A program made the translations under genes and the position numbers. A DNA stretch of 64,000 bases from Faecalibacterium prausnitzii (GTDB lineage: Bacteria; Bacillota; Clostridia; Oscillospirales; Ruminococcaceae), in the NCBI RefSeq assembly GCF_019967995.1, contig NZ_CP065377.1, positions 2,790,001-2,854,000 on the forward strand, read 5' to 3'. A model generated the notes under the pieces. That model searched no databases. It was not told the DNA's origin and was given only the letters and a program-made list of their open reading frames with translations. Every line of letters starts with the position of its first letter. Position 1 is the stretch's first letter. Of this stretch, positions 24,564 to 38,123 are shown one piece after another.

Positions 24564-25415
24564 TCAGTCCAGATACAGTCTGCCCTCGCAGGCCAGGATC
24601 TGGTCCAGGATCATCCGGGAGACGCGGGCACCGTAGACCATGGAGGGGTGGTCGTTGTACTCGATGATATCATGGAAGTCTTTGTTCATCAGCACGATGA
24701 CATACTCGCCGTAAGGGGTGTGGACGATACCGCCGTCGTTGCGGCAGGCGTTCATGCTGCCGCTCTTGCTGGCCACCCAGATGCGTTCCGGTTCGCCGGT
24801 CTCCTCGCAGTCCAGATAGAACTGCGGGAAATCGTGGGTCAGCATGGTATTGTAGTGCTGCTGGCGGAAGATGGTCAGCATCTCCGCGCTGGCCTCTCTG
24901 CTGACGAGGGTGCCCTTTGCCACCTGCGCAAACAGCGCCGCGTAATCGCGGGGGGTAGTGGTGCCAAGGTCGCGGTAGCGGTCAAAGTGGAGCGGATTGT
25001 GCAGCACCGTGTGGGCAAAGCCCAGCTCCCGGATGCAGGCGTTGATCGTATCCAGCCCCAGATAGTCGATGATCATATTGGTGGCGATGTTGTCCGAGCA
25101 GATGATCATCATGGTGGCGGTGTCCTTCACCTTGAGCGCTGCGCCCACACCCAGCGCCCGCAGCATACCGGAGCCGTCCACGAACTGGCTTTCCTCGTAG
25201 GTGATGCGCTCGTCCAGGCTGGCCTTGCCCCGGCTGACCTGCAGATACAGCGCCGCCAGGATGAATGCCTTGATGGTCGAGGCCGTCTCGAACGCTTCAT
25301 CGGCCCCGATCTCGACCGTGCGGCCCTGCAGGTCGTCCACAAAAACGCTCATCTTGCCCTGATAGGAGTACAGCTCGGCCGCGATCCGCTTTTCCAGCGT
25401 CATATTTTTATCCAT
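24564..25415 (-). CDS. Serine hydrolase of the class A beta-lactamase fold
   Basis: The 283 residues hold the three active-site motifs of this fold: Ser46-x-x-Lys49 (STIK), SDN at 107-109 (CSDNIATN) and KSG (VASKSGSMN, near 217-220). There is no signal peptide or membrane anchor at the N-terminus (MDKNMTLEKRIAAELYSYQG), so it is probably cytoplasmic, unlike true beta-lactamases. The Glu166-type ExxxN loop is not evident. It may be an amidase, esterase or peptidase; neighbouring peptidase genes fit a role in peptide turnover. Confidence 0.82.
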   Translation of the reverse strand: MDKNMTLEKRIAAELYSYQGKMSVFVDDLQGRTVEIGADEAFETASTIKAFILAALYLQVSRGKASLDERITYEESQFVDGSGMLRALGVGAALKVKDTATMMIICSDNIATNMIIDYLGLDTINACIRELGFAHTVLHNPLHFDRYRDLGTTTPRDYAALFAQVAKGTLVSREASAEMLTIFRQQHYNTMLTHDFPQFYLDCEETGEPERIWVASKSGSMNACRNDGGIVHTPYGEYVIVLMNKDFHDIIEYNDHPSMVYGARVSRMILDQILACEGRLYLD

Positions 25416-25437
25416 TTCGGAATCTTTCCCTTTCTAT

Positions 25438-26439
25438 TTACAGATTTTTCTCGAAGAAGCGCTGGGCGTTGCGGAAGAAGATCTGCTCCACCTCGTCCTC
25501 GGTGAAGCCTTCCTTCCGCAGCGCGTCGGCCAGCAGCGGAAGTTTGGAGCAGTCGCCCATTTCCAGCTTGCCGCCGATGCCGTCAAAGTCGCTGCCCAGG
25601 CCGATGATCTCAATGCCGCCCACCTGCTTGAAATGGGCTGCGTGCCGGGCCATCAGAGCCGTGGTGCTGCGGCAGAGTTCCGGGCGCGGCTGGTCATCCA
25701 GGAAGCCGGAGCAGTAGTTCAGGCCCACGAGACCGCCCTTTTCGGCCATGACGCGGATCATCTCGTCGGTCAGGTTGCGGCAGTGGGGTGCCAGAGCGCG
25801 GCAGTTGGAGTGGCTGGCCGCAAAGGGGCGGGTGCTGTGCTCCGCGATATCCCAGAACCCCCGGTCGGACAGGTGGCTCACGTCCACGATCATGTGCAGG
25901 CGCTCCATCTCGGCCAGAAATTCAAACCCGCGCTCCTTCAGGCCGGTCTCGGTGTTGGGCTTGCAGGGCCAGATGTCCCCGCCCCCGCCGGGCACCACAT
26001 TGGGGCTGGCCAGCTCGTTTTCGTGGTTCCAGGTCAAGGTCATCATGCGGGCACCCAGCTCATACATCTGCCGCAGCACACCCAGGCTGCCCTTGCAGCA
26101 GCCGCCCTCCTCGATGGTCAGCATTCCGCTGATCTTTCCGGCCTGCGCGTTGCGGCGGATGTCCTCCGGGCGGTAGACCGGCGCGATCTGGTCGGAATAC
26201 TTCGCCATGATCCGCTTGAACACATCCACCTCTTCCAGCGCCGTCACCAGCGGGTCTGCGCCGGGGGTCGGGTCGCTCAGGTTCACAAAGGCGGCAAAGC
26301 ATTGCAGCATGTAGTCGCCCTTATGCAGCTTTTCCAGATCAATGTGCAGATCATTGGTTGCAAAGCTCTTGGCTTCGCCCCGCCGCTCGGCATAGCGCAG
26401 TTCGCTCAGGGTATCACAATGGAGATCAAAGACTTTCAT
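25438..26439 (-). CDS. Membrane dipeptidase family protein (peptidase M19)
   Basis: The 333 residues start with VFDLHCDTLSELR, the His-x-Asp zinc site of M19. Further ligands are in TIEEGG, VDVSHLSDRGFWD and ASHSNCRAL; GLGSDFDGIGG completes the barrel. These enzymes cut dipeptides, including those with D-residues. There is no signal peptide. It is 22 bases upstream of the serine hydrolase gene, so they are likely co-transcribed. Confidence 0.9.
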   Translation of the reverse strand: MKVFDLHCDTLSELRYAERRGEAKSFATNDLHIDLEKLHKGDYMLQCFAAFVNLSDPTPGADPLVTALEEVDVFKRIMAKYSDQIAPVYRPEDIRRNAQAGKISGMLTIEEGGCCKGSLGVLRQMYELGARMMTLTWNHENELASPNVVPGGGGDIWPCKPNTETGLKERGFEFLAEMERLHMIVDVSHLSDRGFWDIAEHSTRPFAASHSNCRALAPHCRNLTDEMIRVMAEKGGLVGLNYCSGFLDDQPRPELCRSTTALMARHAAHFKQVGGIEIIGLGSDFDGIGGKLEMGDCSKLPLLADALRKEGFTEDEVEQIFFRNAQRFFEKNL

Positions 26440-26476
26440 AACGTATCGTCCTTTCTGCTATCGTTCCTTCGTACAA

Positions 26477-26605
26477 CCTCTCCGTCATGGCTTCGCAATG
26501 CCGCCTCTCCTTGTAGGAGAGGCCTTGGCAGTCCGTGCAGCGTTCCCGGCTTTGCCCAAAGCGCCCCCTTCGGGGGAGCTGACAGGTGGAGCGAGACGGA
26601 GCGGG
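26477..26605. repeat. Dispersed hairpin repeat, copy 2 (two-module form)
   Basis: It begins CCTCTCCGTC and ends GACGGAGCGGG. One half contains GCCTCTCCTTGTAGGAGAGGC; the other holds GCGCCCCCTTCGGGGGAGCT. It lies between the dipeptidase gene and the NlpC gene, ending one base before the NlpC stop codon. It is more diverged than copy 1. Confidence 0.75.
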
Positions 26606-26606
26606 T

Positions 26607-27590
26607 TCAAAACAAACTTCCCACCGCATACAGGCTCTTCACCAGATCTTCCCGGTAGAGCGGGTCGTCCGGGTCCAGGCTGTTGAGCACCACGCCGCCG
26701 CTCCCCGCGGCACCGGTGGAGTGGATGTACCGCCCCTCGCCCAGATAGAGCGCGATGTGGCCGGGGAAGTAGAGCGCATCGCCGCGCCGGACCTGTTCCT
26801 TCGGGATCTCGTGCATGGGCCAGCCCTCCACGAGACGGGCGTCCCGGTAGATGAGGACGCCGCACTGCATGTAGGCGCTGCTCACGAGGCCGGAGCAGTC
26901 GATGCCCCGGCCCGACTTGCCGCCCCAGCGGTACTCTGTGCCCAGATACCGTTTGGCCTGCTCGGCCAGCGCATTCCGGAACGCTTCCTCGCTGCCGCCG
27001 TACCAGCGGTCAAGGGCACGGGGCACAAGCTCTTCGGGCCTGCACCCCTCGGCCAGTGCCAGTGCCTCGTCGAAGCGGCGGCCTGCCTGCTGGGTGAGCA
27101 CCGCCGTCATCGGCCAGCGCACCGGCTCCAGCGCCACAGCCCGGACATAGCCGGTCCGGCCATCCACGAGCCGGACCAGCGCCCAGCCGTCATGAGGGGT
27201 CTCTTCGGGCAGGCGGCGCAGCAGCGCCCCGCGCTCCAGCTCCAGCAGCCGGACGCCCTGCACCTTGGGCAGGGTCAGCACATCGGTCGCGCGGCCCGCC
27301 ATCACCCATTCGGCGGCAAGGTAGCTCCGCAGTTCCGCTTCCCCGCAGAACCGCAGCTCCGATGCGAACACATAGCCGTGATAGCCGTAAAAGCTGACCA
27401 CCTCAGCCATCTCCTCCGGCAGCGTTACGCCCTCTGCCGTCACGCCGCCGGGGGCTGTGCGCACCTGGCAGACCTGCCCATACAGGCCCTCGTCCCCGAT
27501 GGTGGAGACGACCCCCGCGTCGCTTTCCTTCGTCGTTTCGGTCAGGTCGTAAATGGTCACGACCGGCCGTGCAAAAATCGCAAAGTTCAT
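26607..27590 (-). CDS. NlpC/P60 family peptidase with SH3-like domains
   Basis: The 327 residues have an N-terminal part with beta-rich SH3-like regions (about 1-165, for example WALVRLVDGRTGYVRAVAL). The C-terminal NlpC/P60 domain has the catalytic Cys in RGIDCSGLVSSAY, the His in FPGHIALYLG and a following YIHSTG. No signal peptide is seen, which suggests a YkfC-like enzyme that cuts gamma-D-Glu-diamino-acid bonds of recycled murein peptides rather than a secreted hydrolase. Its start overlaps the end of the SNF2 gene by 4 bases. Confidence 0.85.
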   Translation of the reverse strand: MNFAIFARPVVTIYDLTETTKESDAGVVSTIGDEGLYGQVCQVRTAPGGVTAEGVTLPEEMAEVVSFYGYHGYVFASELRFCGEAELRSYLAAEWVMAGRATDVLTLPKVQGVRLLELERGALLRRLPEETPHDGWALVRLVDGRTGYVRAVALEPVRWPMTAVLTQQAGRRFDEALALAEGCRPEELVPRALDRWYGGSEEAFRNALAEQAKRYLGTEYRWGGKSGRGIDCSGLVSSAYMQCGVLIYRDARLVEGWPMHEIPKEQVRRGDALYFPGHIALYLGEGRYIHSTGAAGSGGVVLNSLDPDDPLYREDLVKSLYAVGSLF

Positions 27591-30500
27591 GGTTCCGGCA
27601 CCTCCAACAATTCCAGCAGCTCTTCCGGCTTCATCGACAGGATCGCGCCGTCGGCGCTGCCCGTCACCGTCTCGGCCAGCGACTGCTTGGCCTGCTGCAA
27701 TGCAACGATCTTTTCTTCAATGGTATCCTGTGCAATGAGCTTGTACACCTGCACCGGGTTCTGCTGGCCGATGCGGTAGGCACGGTCGGTGGCCTGGTTC
27801 TGCGCTGCCACGTTCCACCACGGGTCGTAGTGGATGACGATGTCAGCGGCGGTCAGATTCAGGCCGGTGCCGCCCGCCCGCAGCGAGATGAGGAAAACGC
27901 TCACCTCGCCCCCGTTGAACCGCCGCACCAGTTCGGCGCGGACCGGCTTCGGGGTCGAGCCCTGCAGCGTGAAGTGGCTGATGCCTGCTTCATCCAGACG
28001 TTTGGCCAGCAGGTCCAGCATGGAGGTGAACTGGCTAAACAGCAGGATGCGGTGCCCGCCCTCCACGGCGGAGGTCACCAGCTCGGTGCAGGCGTCCAGC
28101 TTGGCGCTGCCGCCCTCCCAGTTGTCAGCGATGAGGTGCGGGTCGCAGCAGATCTCCCGCAGCCGCATCAGCACGGCAAACACGGCCATCTTGTCTTCGG
28201 GTTTGGCCGCCTTGAGCTTTTCGCGGGCATCCAGCACCGCCGCCAGATAGAGCTTGCGCTGTTCTTCTTCCAGCTCGATGCGGTAGATGTTCTCGGTCTT
28301 GGGCGGCAGCTCTTTCAGCACCTCCGCCTTCATGCGGCGGAGGATGAACGGCCCGGTCAGCTGGTTCAGCCGCCGCACCGCCGTCGGGTCGTTCTCCTGC
28401 ACGATGGGCTTTTCGAACCGGGTGCAGAAGCTCTTGTAGGGCGGCAGATAACCCGGCATCAGGAAGGAGAAGATGCTCCACAGCTCACCCAGCCGGTTTT
28501 CCACCGGCGTACCGGTCAGCGCAAAGCGCACCCGGCTGTTCACCCGGCACACGGCCTTGTATTTCTGGGTGGTATGGTTCTTGATGGCCTGCGCCTCATC
28601 CAGGATGCAGGCATAGAATTTCCGGTCTGCATACAGCGCCTCGTCGCGGCGGAGCAGGTCGTAGCTCGTCACCACAAGGTCTGCTCCCTCCCACTGTTCG
28701 GCCAGAGCCGCGCGGTGGGCTGCGCCGCCGTCCACAACGATACAGCGCAGCTCCGGCGTGAACTTCTGGCACTCTTCGGCCCAGTTCAGCACCAGCGACG
28801 CTGGGCAGACGATGAGACTGGGCAGGGCCTCCTCCCCCAGCTCCTTGATGGAGAGCAGGTAGCTCAGCACCTGCACCGTTTTGCCCAGGCCCATATCATC
28901 GGCCAGAATGCCGCCCATGCCGTAGCCGTCCAGCGTCCGCAGCCAGCGGTAGCCATCGCGCTGGTACTTTCGCAATACTTTTTGTAGGGAAGCAGGTGGA
29001 GTATACTCGCTGTCCTTTACCGCATGGAAGCTGCGGCTGATCCGCCGGAACGCATCGTCGCGGTTGAAGTGGATCCCGCTCTGCCCCGACAGCGCCCGGT
29101 CCAGACTCGGTGCCCGGTAAAGAGGCAGTTCCGCGTGGTTCTTGCTCAGCTTGACCCCGGAGAGTTCCAGCGTCTCGTTCAGCTCGTCCAGCCCTTCGAA
29201 CTCCTCGTCCAGCTTGAGCAGGCGGCCATCCCGCAGGCGGTGGTAGCGTTTTTTCTGGTGGAGCGACTTCAGCAGGGCCTTCAGCTCCCCCACCGGAAAC
29301 GCACCGGTGTCCACTTCCAGGTCGAGGACGCTTCCATGCACCGACACCCCCACCGAGATCTTCGGCGGCGGGGCCTGCAGATTGCGGAACGCATCGGTCA
29401 GGTAGACTTCGCCCTCATTGATCAGCACCGGGACGCCCTCGTCCAGAAAGCGGTAGACCGATTCCTCCTCGGATGCGTTGTACTGCATCGGCCCCACGCC
29501 CGGCTGCAAATACCGGCCAAGCAGGCGGGCAGCGCGGTTCTCAGTGCGGGCATCCCGCAGCAGGCCCTGCGGCGGCGGAGCAAAGGGCGTCACGCGATCC
29601 TCGCCGTACAAAAATTCCAGATGGGCGCTCACGGTCCCCATCTGCGGCGCATCCAGATAGAACTGCGTCACCGGCGCCAGCGGGATCTGGTTCAGCAGCA
29701 GCCGTTCCGGGTCTTCGATGGTCACATAGCGGCCCAGTTCCGGCAGCACATAGCTGCAAAAAGCCGTGGCGTCCCCGCTCGTAAAGAACAGATTTCTTCC
29801 GCTCAGCCCCCGGAACGCAGGCAGCATCCGGGCGGTGGCCGCACGATCCAGCCGCCAGATGGTATCCTCGCTGTAAAGGTAATCAAAATCCAGCCCTTTG
29901 ATCGAACCCAGCGACGGCCGCACGTTGATCTGCACACCGCCGCGCCGCCGTTCCACCTGGATCGTCAGGGAGGGGATGCCTTCCTTTAAGGCATAGCCGC
30001 CCAGCTCGTGCCGGTCGGCATACAGGTTCACAAGGGCGTCAAAAGCCTCTCCCGTCAGCGTGATGCCGCCGGCCGGGCCGGTCTCCGCGTAGCGGCTTGT
30101 GGTATAGCCCCGCGTTTCCAGCTGCTGCCGGTTGATGATCTCCCGCCGCAGCAGGTTCAGCAGCTGCCGGGCCTCCGGCGTAAAGGCATCCCACCGGTGC
30201 TGGAACGCCAGCGATTTTCCGTAGCTGACAACCTGGTTGTTTTCAATATGCGACAGCAGTTCCTCCAGGCTCTTGACCACATAGGGCCGTCCGCCGTCCG
30301 AGATGCGGAGCCGCAGCCAGGGTGTGCCGCCCTGCAGCACGGTCAGTTCCGGTTCCAGCTCCACAAAGCCGGTGCGCTGGGGCAGGATGCTGTCCTCCAC
30401 TTCGGAGAGCTCTCCTTCCCGATAAGTGCGCAGCAGGGCGCGGGCCTCCGGGTCCGATTCTGGCTCATCGCCCCGCCATTTCCGCCCGAACAGCATTTGC

Positions 30501-30913
30501 AACCCGGAGGCATAGCTGTCCTTCCGGGCTGGTTCCGGCTCTTCGGGCAGGTTGGCCGTGCCCCGCACGACGCCTGGGATCGCGGTGAGGCCGATCTTGG
30601 AGGGACACGATTTCTGCGTCTGCGCCGTTTCTTTTTGGTCATACAGCAGAAGCGCCCCGATATGTTTGCAGAACAGGCCGTTGCCATTGTCATTATAGGG
30701 GCAGGTACAGCTCGCGCTGACAAAGCTGCCGTTCTGGCGCAGCCATGCCTCAGTCTCATACAGATCGTCTCCGCTGCCCTCCACCTCTGCGCTCAGATGC
30801 CGGACCCCATTCTCTTCGGTCTTGCATTCATACGATTCGATGCGTTTCACATATTTTTTTGCCCGTGCAAAGATCGCACTGCCCAGCAGATACTGGATCT
30901 CTTCCATATCCAT
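27587..30913 (-). CDS. SNF2-family helicase with SWIM zinc finger
   Basis: The 1108-residue protein begins with a SWIM zinc motif (Cys69, Cys71, Cys82, His84; SCTCPYN then FCKH). A long middle part follows, then a two-lobed SNF2 motor: GGILADDMGLGKTVQ (motif I), ILDEAQAIKN (motif II), LLFSQFTSMLDLL, SLRAGGTGLNLTAAD and ATDRAYRIGQ (motif VI). It should move along double-stranded DNA. No methylase or other defence partner is adjacent, so a defence role is not supported. The ATG at 30913 has GGGGGAGGG upstream; the open frame to 31063 is not used. Confidence 0.92.
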   Translation of the reverse strand: MDMEEIQYLLGSAIFARAKKYVKRIESYECKTEENGVRHLSAEVEGSGDDLYETEAWLRQNGSFVSASCTCPYNDNGNGLFCKHIGALLLYDQKETAQTQKSCPSKIGLTAIPGVVRGTANLPEEPEPARKDSYASGLQMLFGRKWRGDEPESDPEARALLRTYREGELSEVEDSILPQRTGFVELEPELTVLQGGTPWLRLRISDGGRPYVVKSLEELLSHIENNQVVSYGKSLAFQHRWDAFTPEARQLLNLLRREIINRQQLETRGYTTSRYAETGPAGGITLTGEAFDALVNLYADRHELGGYALKEGIPSLTIQVERRRGGVQINVRPSLGSIKGLDFDYLYSEDTIWRLDRAATARMLPAFRGLSGRNLFFTSGDATAFCSYVLPELGRYVTIEDPERLLLNQIPLAPVTQFYLDAPQMGTVSAHLEFLYGEDRVTPFAPPPQGLLRDARTENRAARLLGRYLQPGVGPMQYNASEEESVYRFLDEGVPVLINEGEVYLTDAFRNLQAPPPKISVGVSVHGSVLDLEVDTGAFPVGELKALLKSLHQKKRYHRLRDGRLLKLDEEFEGLDELNETLELSGVKLSKNHAELPLYRAPSLDRALSGQSGIHFNRDDAFRRISRSFHAVKDSEYTPPASLQKVLRKYQRDGYRWLRTLDGYGMGGILADDMGLGKTVQVLSYLLSIKELGEEALPSLIVCPASLVLNWAEECQKFTPELRCIVVDGGAAHRAALAEQWEGADLVVTSYDLLRRDEALYADRKFYACILDEAQAIKNHTTQKYKAVCRVNSRVRFALTGTPVENRLGELWSIFSFLMPGYLPPYKSFCTRFEKPIVQENDPTAVRRLNQLTGPFILRRMKAEVLKELPPKTENIYRIELEEEQRKLYLAAVLDAREKLKAAKPEDKMAVFAVLMRLREICCDPHLIADNWEGGSAKLDACTELVTSAVEGGHRILLFSQFTSMLDLLAKRLDEAGISHFTLQGSTPKPVRAELVRRFNGGEVSVFLISLRAGGTGLNLTAADIVIHYDPWWNVAAQNQATDRAYRIGQQNPVQVYKLIAQDTIEEKIVALQQAKQSLAETVTGSADGAILSMKPEELLELLEVPEP

Positions 30914-30987
30914 CCCGGTTTCCCTCCCCCTGCGAGCTCTATTGGTTAAGCATACCGCACCGGTGGGCCAGATGCAAGGCTTTTGCA

Positions 30988-31028
30988 TAAAAAAATCCGC
31001 CGCCTCTTGAAGAAGAGACAGCGGAAAT
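30988..31028 (-). terminator. Terminator after the GNAT gene
   Basis: Minus-strand stem of about 14 pairs (ATTTCCGCTGTCTCTT with AAGAGGCGGCGGAT, two mismatches) followed by TTTTTTAT. Confidence 0.75.
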
Positions 31029-31038
31029 CGCGCGGCAT

Positions 31039-31560
31039 TCATTCTTTTTCCAGGAAATAGCACACCAGGTCAGTCGGGCCGCGTTCGGCATGGCACATCG
31101 CTTTGTGCTCCACACCCTCATAGACGAACCCCAGCTGTTTCAGCAGCGCACCGGACGCCGTATTATAAGCATAGTGTCCTCCAGTGAACAGCACGGTATC
31201 CGTCTGTTCAAAATAGGTCCGCACCACCGCGGCCAATGCTTCACGTGCGTATCCCTTCCGGCGGGCATCCGGTGCAACTTCAATGCCCAGGTCCCAGCCC
31301 GGAACAGCCCGTCCGGCGTCCATCATCGAAATCACTGCAACGACCCGCCCGGTCTTCTTTTCCACCACACTGTATCGGGTCTGCCCCGCAAATTTCTGCA
31401 TCAAGCGGCCATATTCCTCATCCATCGCATCAAAGGCATGGTAGCCTCCGCAGTCCAGCGTGGTCTGCTCGTCCGAAAAAATTGCAAATACATCTTCGGC
31501 ATCCTCTACCGCAAACTGCCGGAGCAGCAAGCGAGGTGTTTCAATAGGTAAAATGTCCAT
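31039..31560 (-). CDS. GNAT family N-acetyltransferase (RimJ/RimL-like)
   Basis: The 173 residues start ETPRLLLRQFAVEDAEDVF, the usual start of RimJ/RimL-type acetyltransferases, and have the acetyl-CoA loop in VAPDARRKGYAREAL, then NTASGALLKQLGFVYEG. The ATG directly follows the stop of the next gene (TAAATG), so the two are probably coupled. The acceptor substrate is unknown; protein N-termini or small molecules are both possible. Confidence 0.88.
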   Translation of the reverse strand: MDILPIETPRLLLRQFAVEDAEDVFAIFSDEQTTLDCGGYHAFDAMDEEYGRLMQKFAGQTRYSVVEKKTGRVVAVISMMDAGRAVPGWDLGIEVAPDARRKGYAREALAAVVRTYFEQTDTVLFTGGHYAYNTASGALLKQLGFVYEGVEHKAMCHAERGPTDLVCYFLEKE

Positions 31561-32322
31561 TTATTTCTCCCAATAGATCTTATAAATATGCGCAAACTGA
31601 CTGGGGGCGCTCAGAAGAGCCGCGCCATCCGAAAGAACGGTCAGCGTATCGCCTGCCGAAAGCGCCTTGACGTCCACCTGCTCTTCGTCCCGCGTCCGCA
31701 GCTTTCCTGAGATGCCGTGGATTACATACTCTTTTCCCTCTGCATCCGAAGCCATCAGGTGGTCGTTTGCCGCATCCAGTGCCGTGATGGTCACAGTGGT
31801 CTGTACGCTGTTCGAGGCCAGGATCGCTTCGATCTTCTGGTAAGCGGCCGTTCCACCTGGAAAAACATAGGCCTTTTTCCCGTTCACGAGGCAGATCCGG
31901 CGGTCGGGATAGAACGCCAGCCAGAGTTTTACCTCTTCCTCCGTTCCGAATTGCAGGATCACATCCTGAGTACCCGCATCAAATGTGTCCTGGTTGATGC
32001 AGGGCAGATAGACCAGGCTGTTCAGATAGTGTCCCAGTGCACCATACAGCTCGGTCAGACGGTCGGTCTGGAAATCGTTCAGCTCTGCATCCCCCAGGAA
32101 CGCGTCCAAACGCAGTTCTGCCACTGCGAGCAGCTCGCTGTCCCGGATGGGCTTCGTGATCTTTTGATTCCGGTAAACGGCCAGCGAGCCGAATGCAGCT
32201 GCCAGAAACAGCACGACTCCGGCCGCAGCCAGAATCCGCTTTTTCTTTTTCGTCACCTTCGCGGCAGCAAGAAAGCCCACAAAACACACGGCAAAGGGCA
32301 GCAGACACATGACCCCATCCAT
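31561..32322 (-). CDS. Hypothetical membrane-anchored protein (253 aa)
   Basis: Not recognised. Two hydrophobic segments open the protein (about residues 4-20 and 29-46, separated by KVTKKKKR), then a mostly soluble domain with FGTEEEVKLWLAFYPDRRIC and a C-terminal beta-rich part. The start at 32322 is chosen because AAGGGAGGTG lies 6-8 bases upstream; ATGs at 32385 and 32355 lack a site. It is translated just before the GNAT gene. There is no catalytic motif. Confidence 0.65.
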   Translation of the reverse strand: MDGVMCLLPFAVCFVGFLAAAKVTKKKKRILAAAGVVLFLAAAFGSLAVYRNQKITKPIRDSELLAVAELRLDAFLGDAELNDFQTDRLTELYGALGHYLNSLVYLPCINQDTFDAGTQDVILQFGTEEEVKLWLAFYPDRRICLVNGKKAYVFPGGTAAYQKIEAILASNSVQTTVTITALDAANDHLMASDAEGKEYVIHGISGKLRTRDEEQVDVKALSAGDTLTVLSDGAALLSAPSQFAHIYKIYWEK

Positions 32323-32384
32323 TTCCGGCACCTCCCTTACGGTCGTTTCTTTCATTCTACCAGAGCGGGTCCCAAAGTGCAACA

Positions 32385-32416
32385 AAAACGCCCTAAGATT
32401 TCTCTTAGAGCGTTTC
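32385..32416 (-). terminator. Terminator of the rRNA operon
   Basis: Minus-strand stem AACGCTCTAAGA with TCTTAGGGCGTT, loop GAAA, then TTTTTG; it lies just past the 5S gene. Confidence 0.85.
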
Positions 32417-32421
32417 GATCA

Positions 32422-32539
32422 AGTCGGCGACTACCTATTTTCACAAGCCGTTTCCAGCTAACTATCTTGGGCACGAGTGAGCTTAACTACTGTGTTCGGA
32501 ATGGGAACAGGTGGGACCTCACCGTCATCGTCACCGACC
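32422..32539 (-). rRNA. 5S ribosomal RNA
   Basis: The ends pair as helix I (GTCGGTGAC with GTCGCCGAC), and the conserved loop CCCATTCCGAACACAG is present. About 118 bases; exact ends are approximate. Last gene of the operon. Confidence 0.93.
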
Positions 32540-32666
32540 ATATGACTGGTTCAGTATACCATACGGCCTACTGTTTGTCCAGTGTTTTTTAGAAGGACGT
32601 GCCTTCAAAACTGAATAATCACTGCTAACATTTTTTCGTTGACTCTTTGAGTCTCAAGCGAATTGT

Positions 32667-37275
<4,609 letters not shown>

Positions 37276-37471
37276 AAATGATATTTATCACTTAAAAAGT
37301 GTTAAATCTTTTTCGCTCAGTACGCAATCGCTTGCGTCCTGTGTGAATTACTTTGTTTGGAATTGTTTACCGTGTTTTTCCAACACGAAAATAGGTTCCG
37401 TTACAAGTTTTTCGATATTGTTCAATTTTCAAGGTCCTGTGCGCCTCAGCCAACCGGCTGACAGCTTGATT
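37276..37471 (-). other. Leader of the rRNA operon
   Basis: A+T-rich leader between promoter P1 and 16S. It contains an ACCTTGAAAATTGAACAAT segment similar to the one in the spacer; the two likely pair to form the 16S processing stem. No gene. Confidence 0.55.
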
Positions 37472-37500
37472 ATTTTATCACAGAAGTGATTTTTTGTCAA
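37472..37500 (-). promoter_or_regulatory. rRNA operon promoter P1
   Basis: Minus strand TTGACA (37500-37495), 17 bases, TAAAAT (37477-37472). Confidence 0.85.
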
Positions 37501-37656
37501 GCACTTTTTTCGAAGCGTTTCGAACGTTCTGAACTTGGATCGCTTCAGATTTCTCAGAACTGACTGGAATCTTTCAGCGTCTATTGGTTCTTTTCTTTCG
37601 CTTCTCAGCTGGGACTTCGGAAGTCATTCTTTTGTCTCAGCGCTTGGCGCTCAAGT

Positions 37657-37685
37657 ATAATACCATACACCCGCCCGTTTGGCAA
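37657..37685 (-). promoter_or_regulatory. rRNA operon promoter P2
   Basis: Minus strand TTGCCA (37685-37680), 17 bases, TATTAT (37662-37657). The T-rich stretch at 37688-37745 just upstream (A-rich on the minus strand) could act as an UP element. Confidence 0.6.
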
Positions 37686-37979
37686 CCCCTTTTTTCAACT
37701 TTTTTGCCCTTTTTTCTCGGTTCGGCCTTTTTACCAGTTTTTTGCGTGAAACTTGCCTCTCCTTTGACGCGATGGATACAACAGTTTATTTTCTGCTTTC
37801 TCTCCCTATATAATGTAATAATATAAGGCCTGCGTATAGATACAGACGGATATTACGGGCCGGAATGCAGATACTTTTCTTGTGCGATTTGTCAAGCCCT
37901 CCGGTCTCAAATTTTGCTCCGAAAATCTTCCCGGATTTTTGGCGAAAGCGACGAAGCACAAAATGTAGTGGTTTTCCCA
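37686..37979. other. Gene-free A+T-rich stretch between rRNA and nrdD promoters
   Basis: No credible reading frame or RNA gene was seen. A minus-strand TTGACA at about 37875-37880 lacks a good -10 and is not called. Confidence 0.5.
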
Positions 37980-38007
37980 TTGACATATCACTAAATAGTG
38001 ATATCAT
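37980..38007 (+). promoter_or_regulatory. nrdD promoter with internal palindromic operator
   Basis: TTGACA (37980-37985), 16 bases, TATCAT (38002-38007). The spacer is a perfect palindrome, ATATCACTA-AA-TAGTGATAT (37985-38004), so a dimeric repressor bound here would block polymerase. NrdR is the obvious candidate, as the CACTA..TAGTG core is close to NrdR boxes, but only one box is seen where NrdR usually binds two. Confidence 0.65.
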
Positions 38008-38123
38008 AGAATCACATTCCGATGAACGCATTTCAGAAGATCTGCGGGCGGCTCCTGTTCCGGGAGACGCCCGTTTGAACTGCGGCAGAAAACCACAACG
38101 CGACAGAAAGATGGAGGAACGCC

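Noticed and set aside
24564..25415. Calling this gene a beta-lactamase resistance gene
   Set aside because: The STIK, SDN and KSG motifs fit the fold, but there is no export signal and no clear general-base glutamate loop, so antibiotic hydrolysis is not supported.
27587..30913. SNF2 helicase as part of a phage-defence island (DISARM-like)
   Set aside because: No methyltransferase, phospholipase D or other defence gene is adjacent; neighbours are an NlpC peptidase and a GNAT protein. SWIM-SNF2 proteins of this kind are common core genes in Firmicutes.
37868..37895. A third rRNA promoter on the minus strand
   Set aside because: TTGACA is present, but the only -10 at 16 bases is TATCTG, too weak to call.
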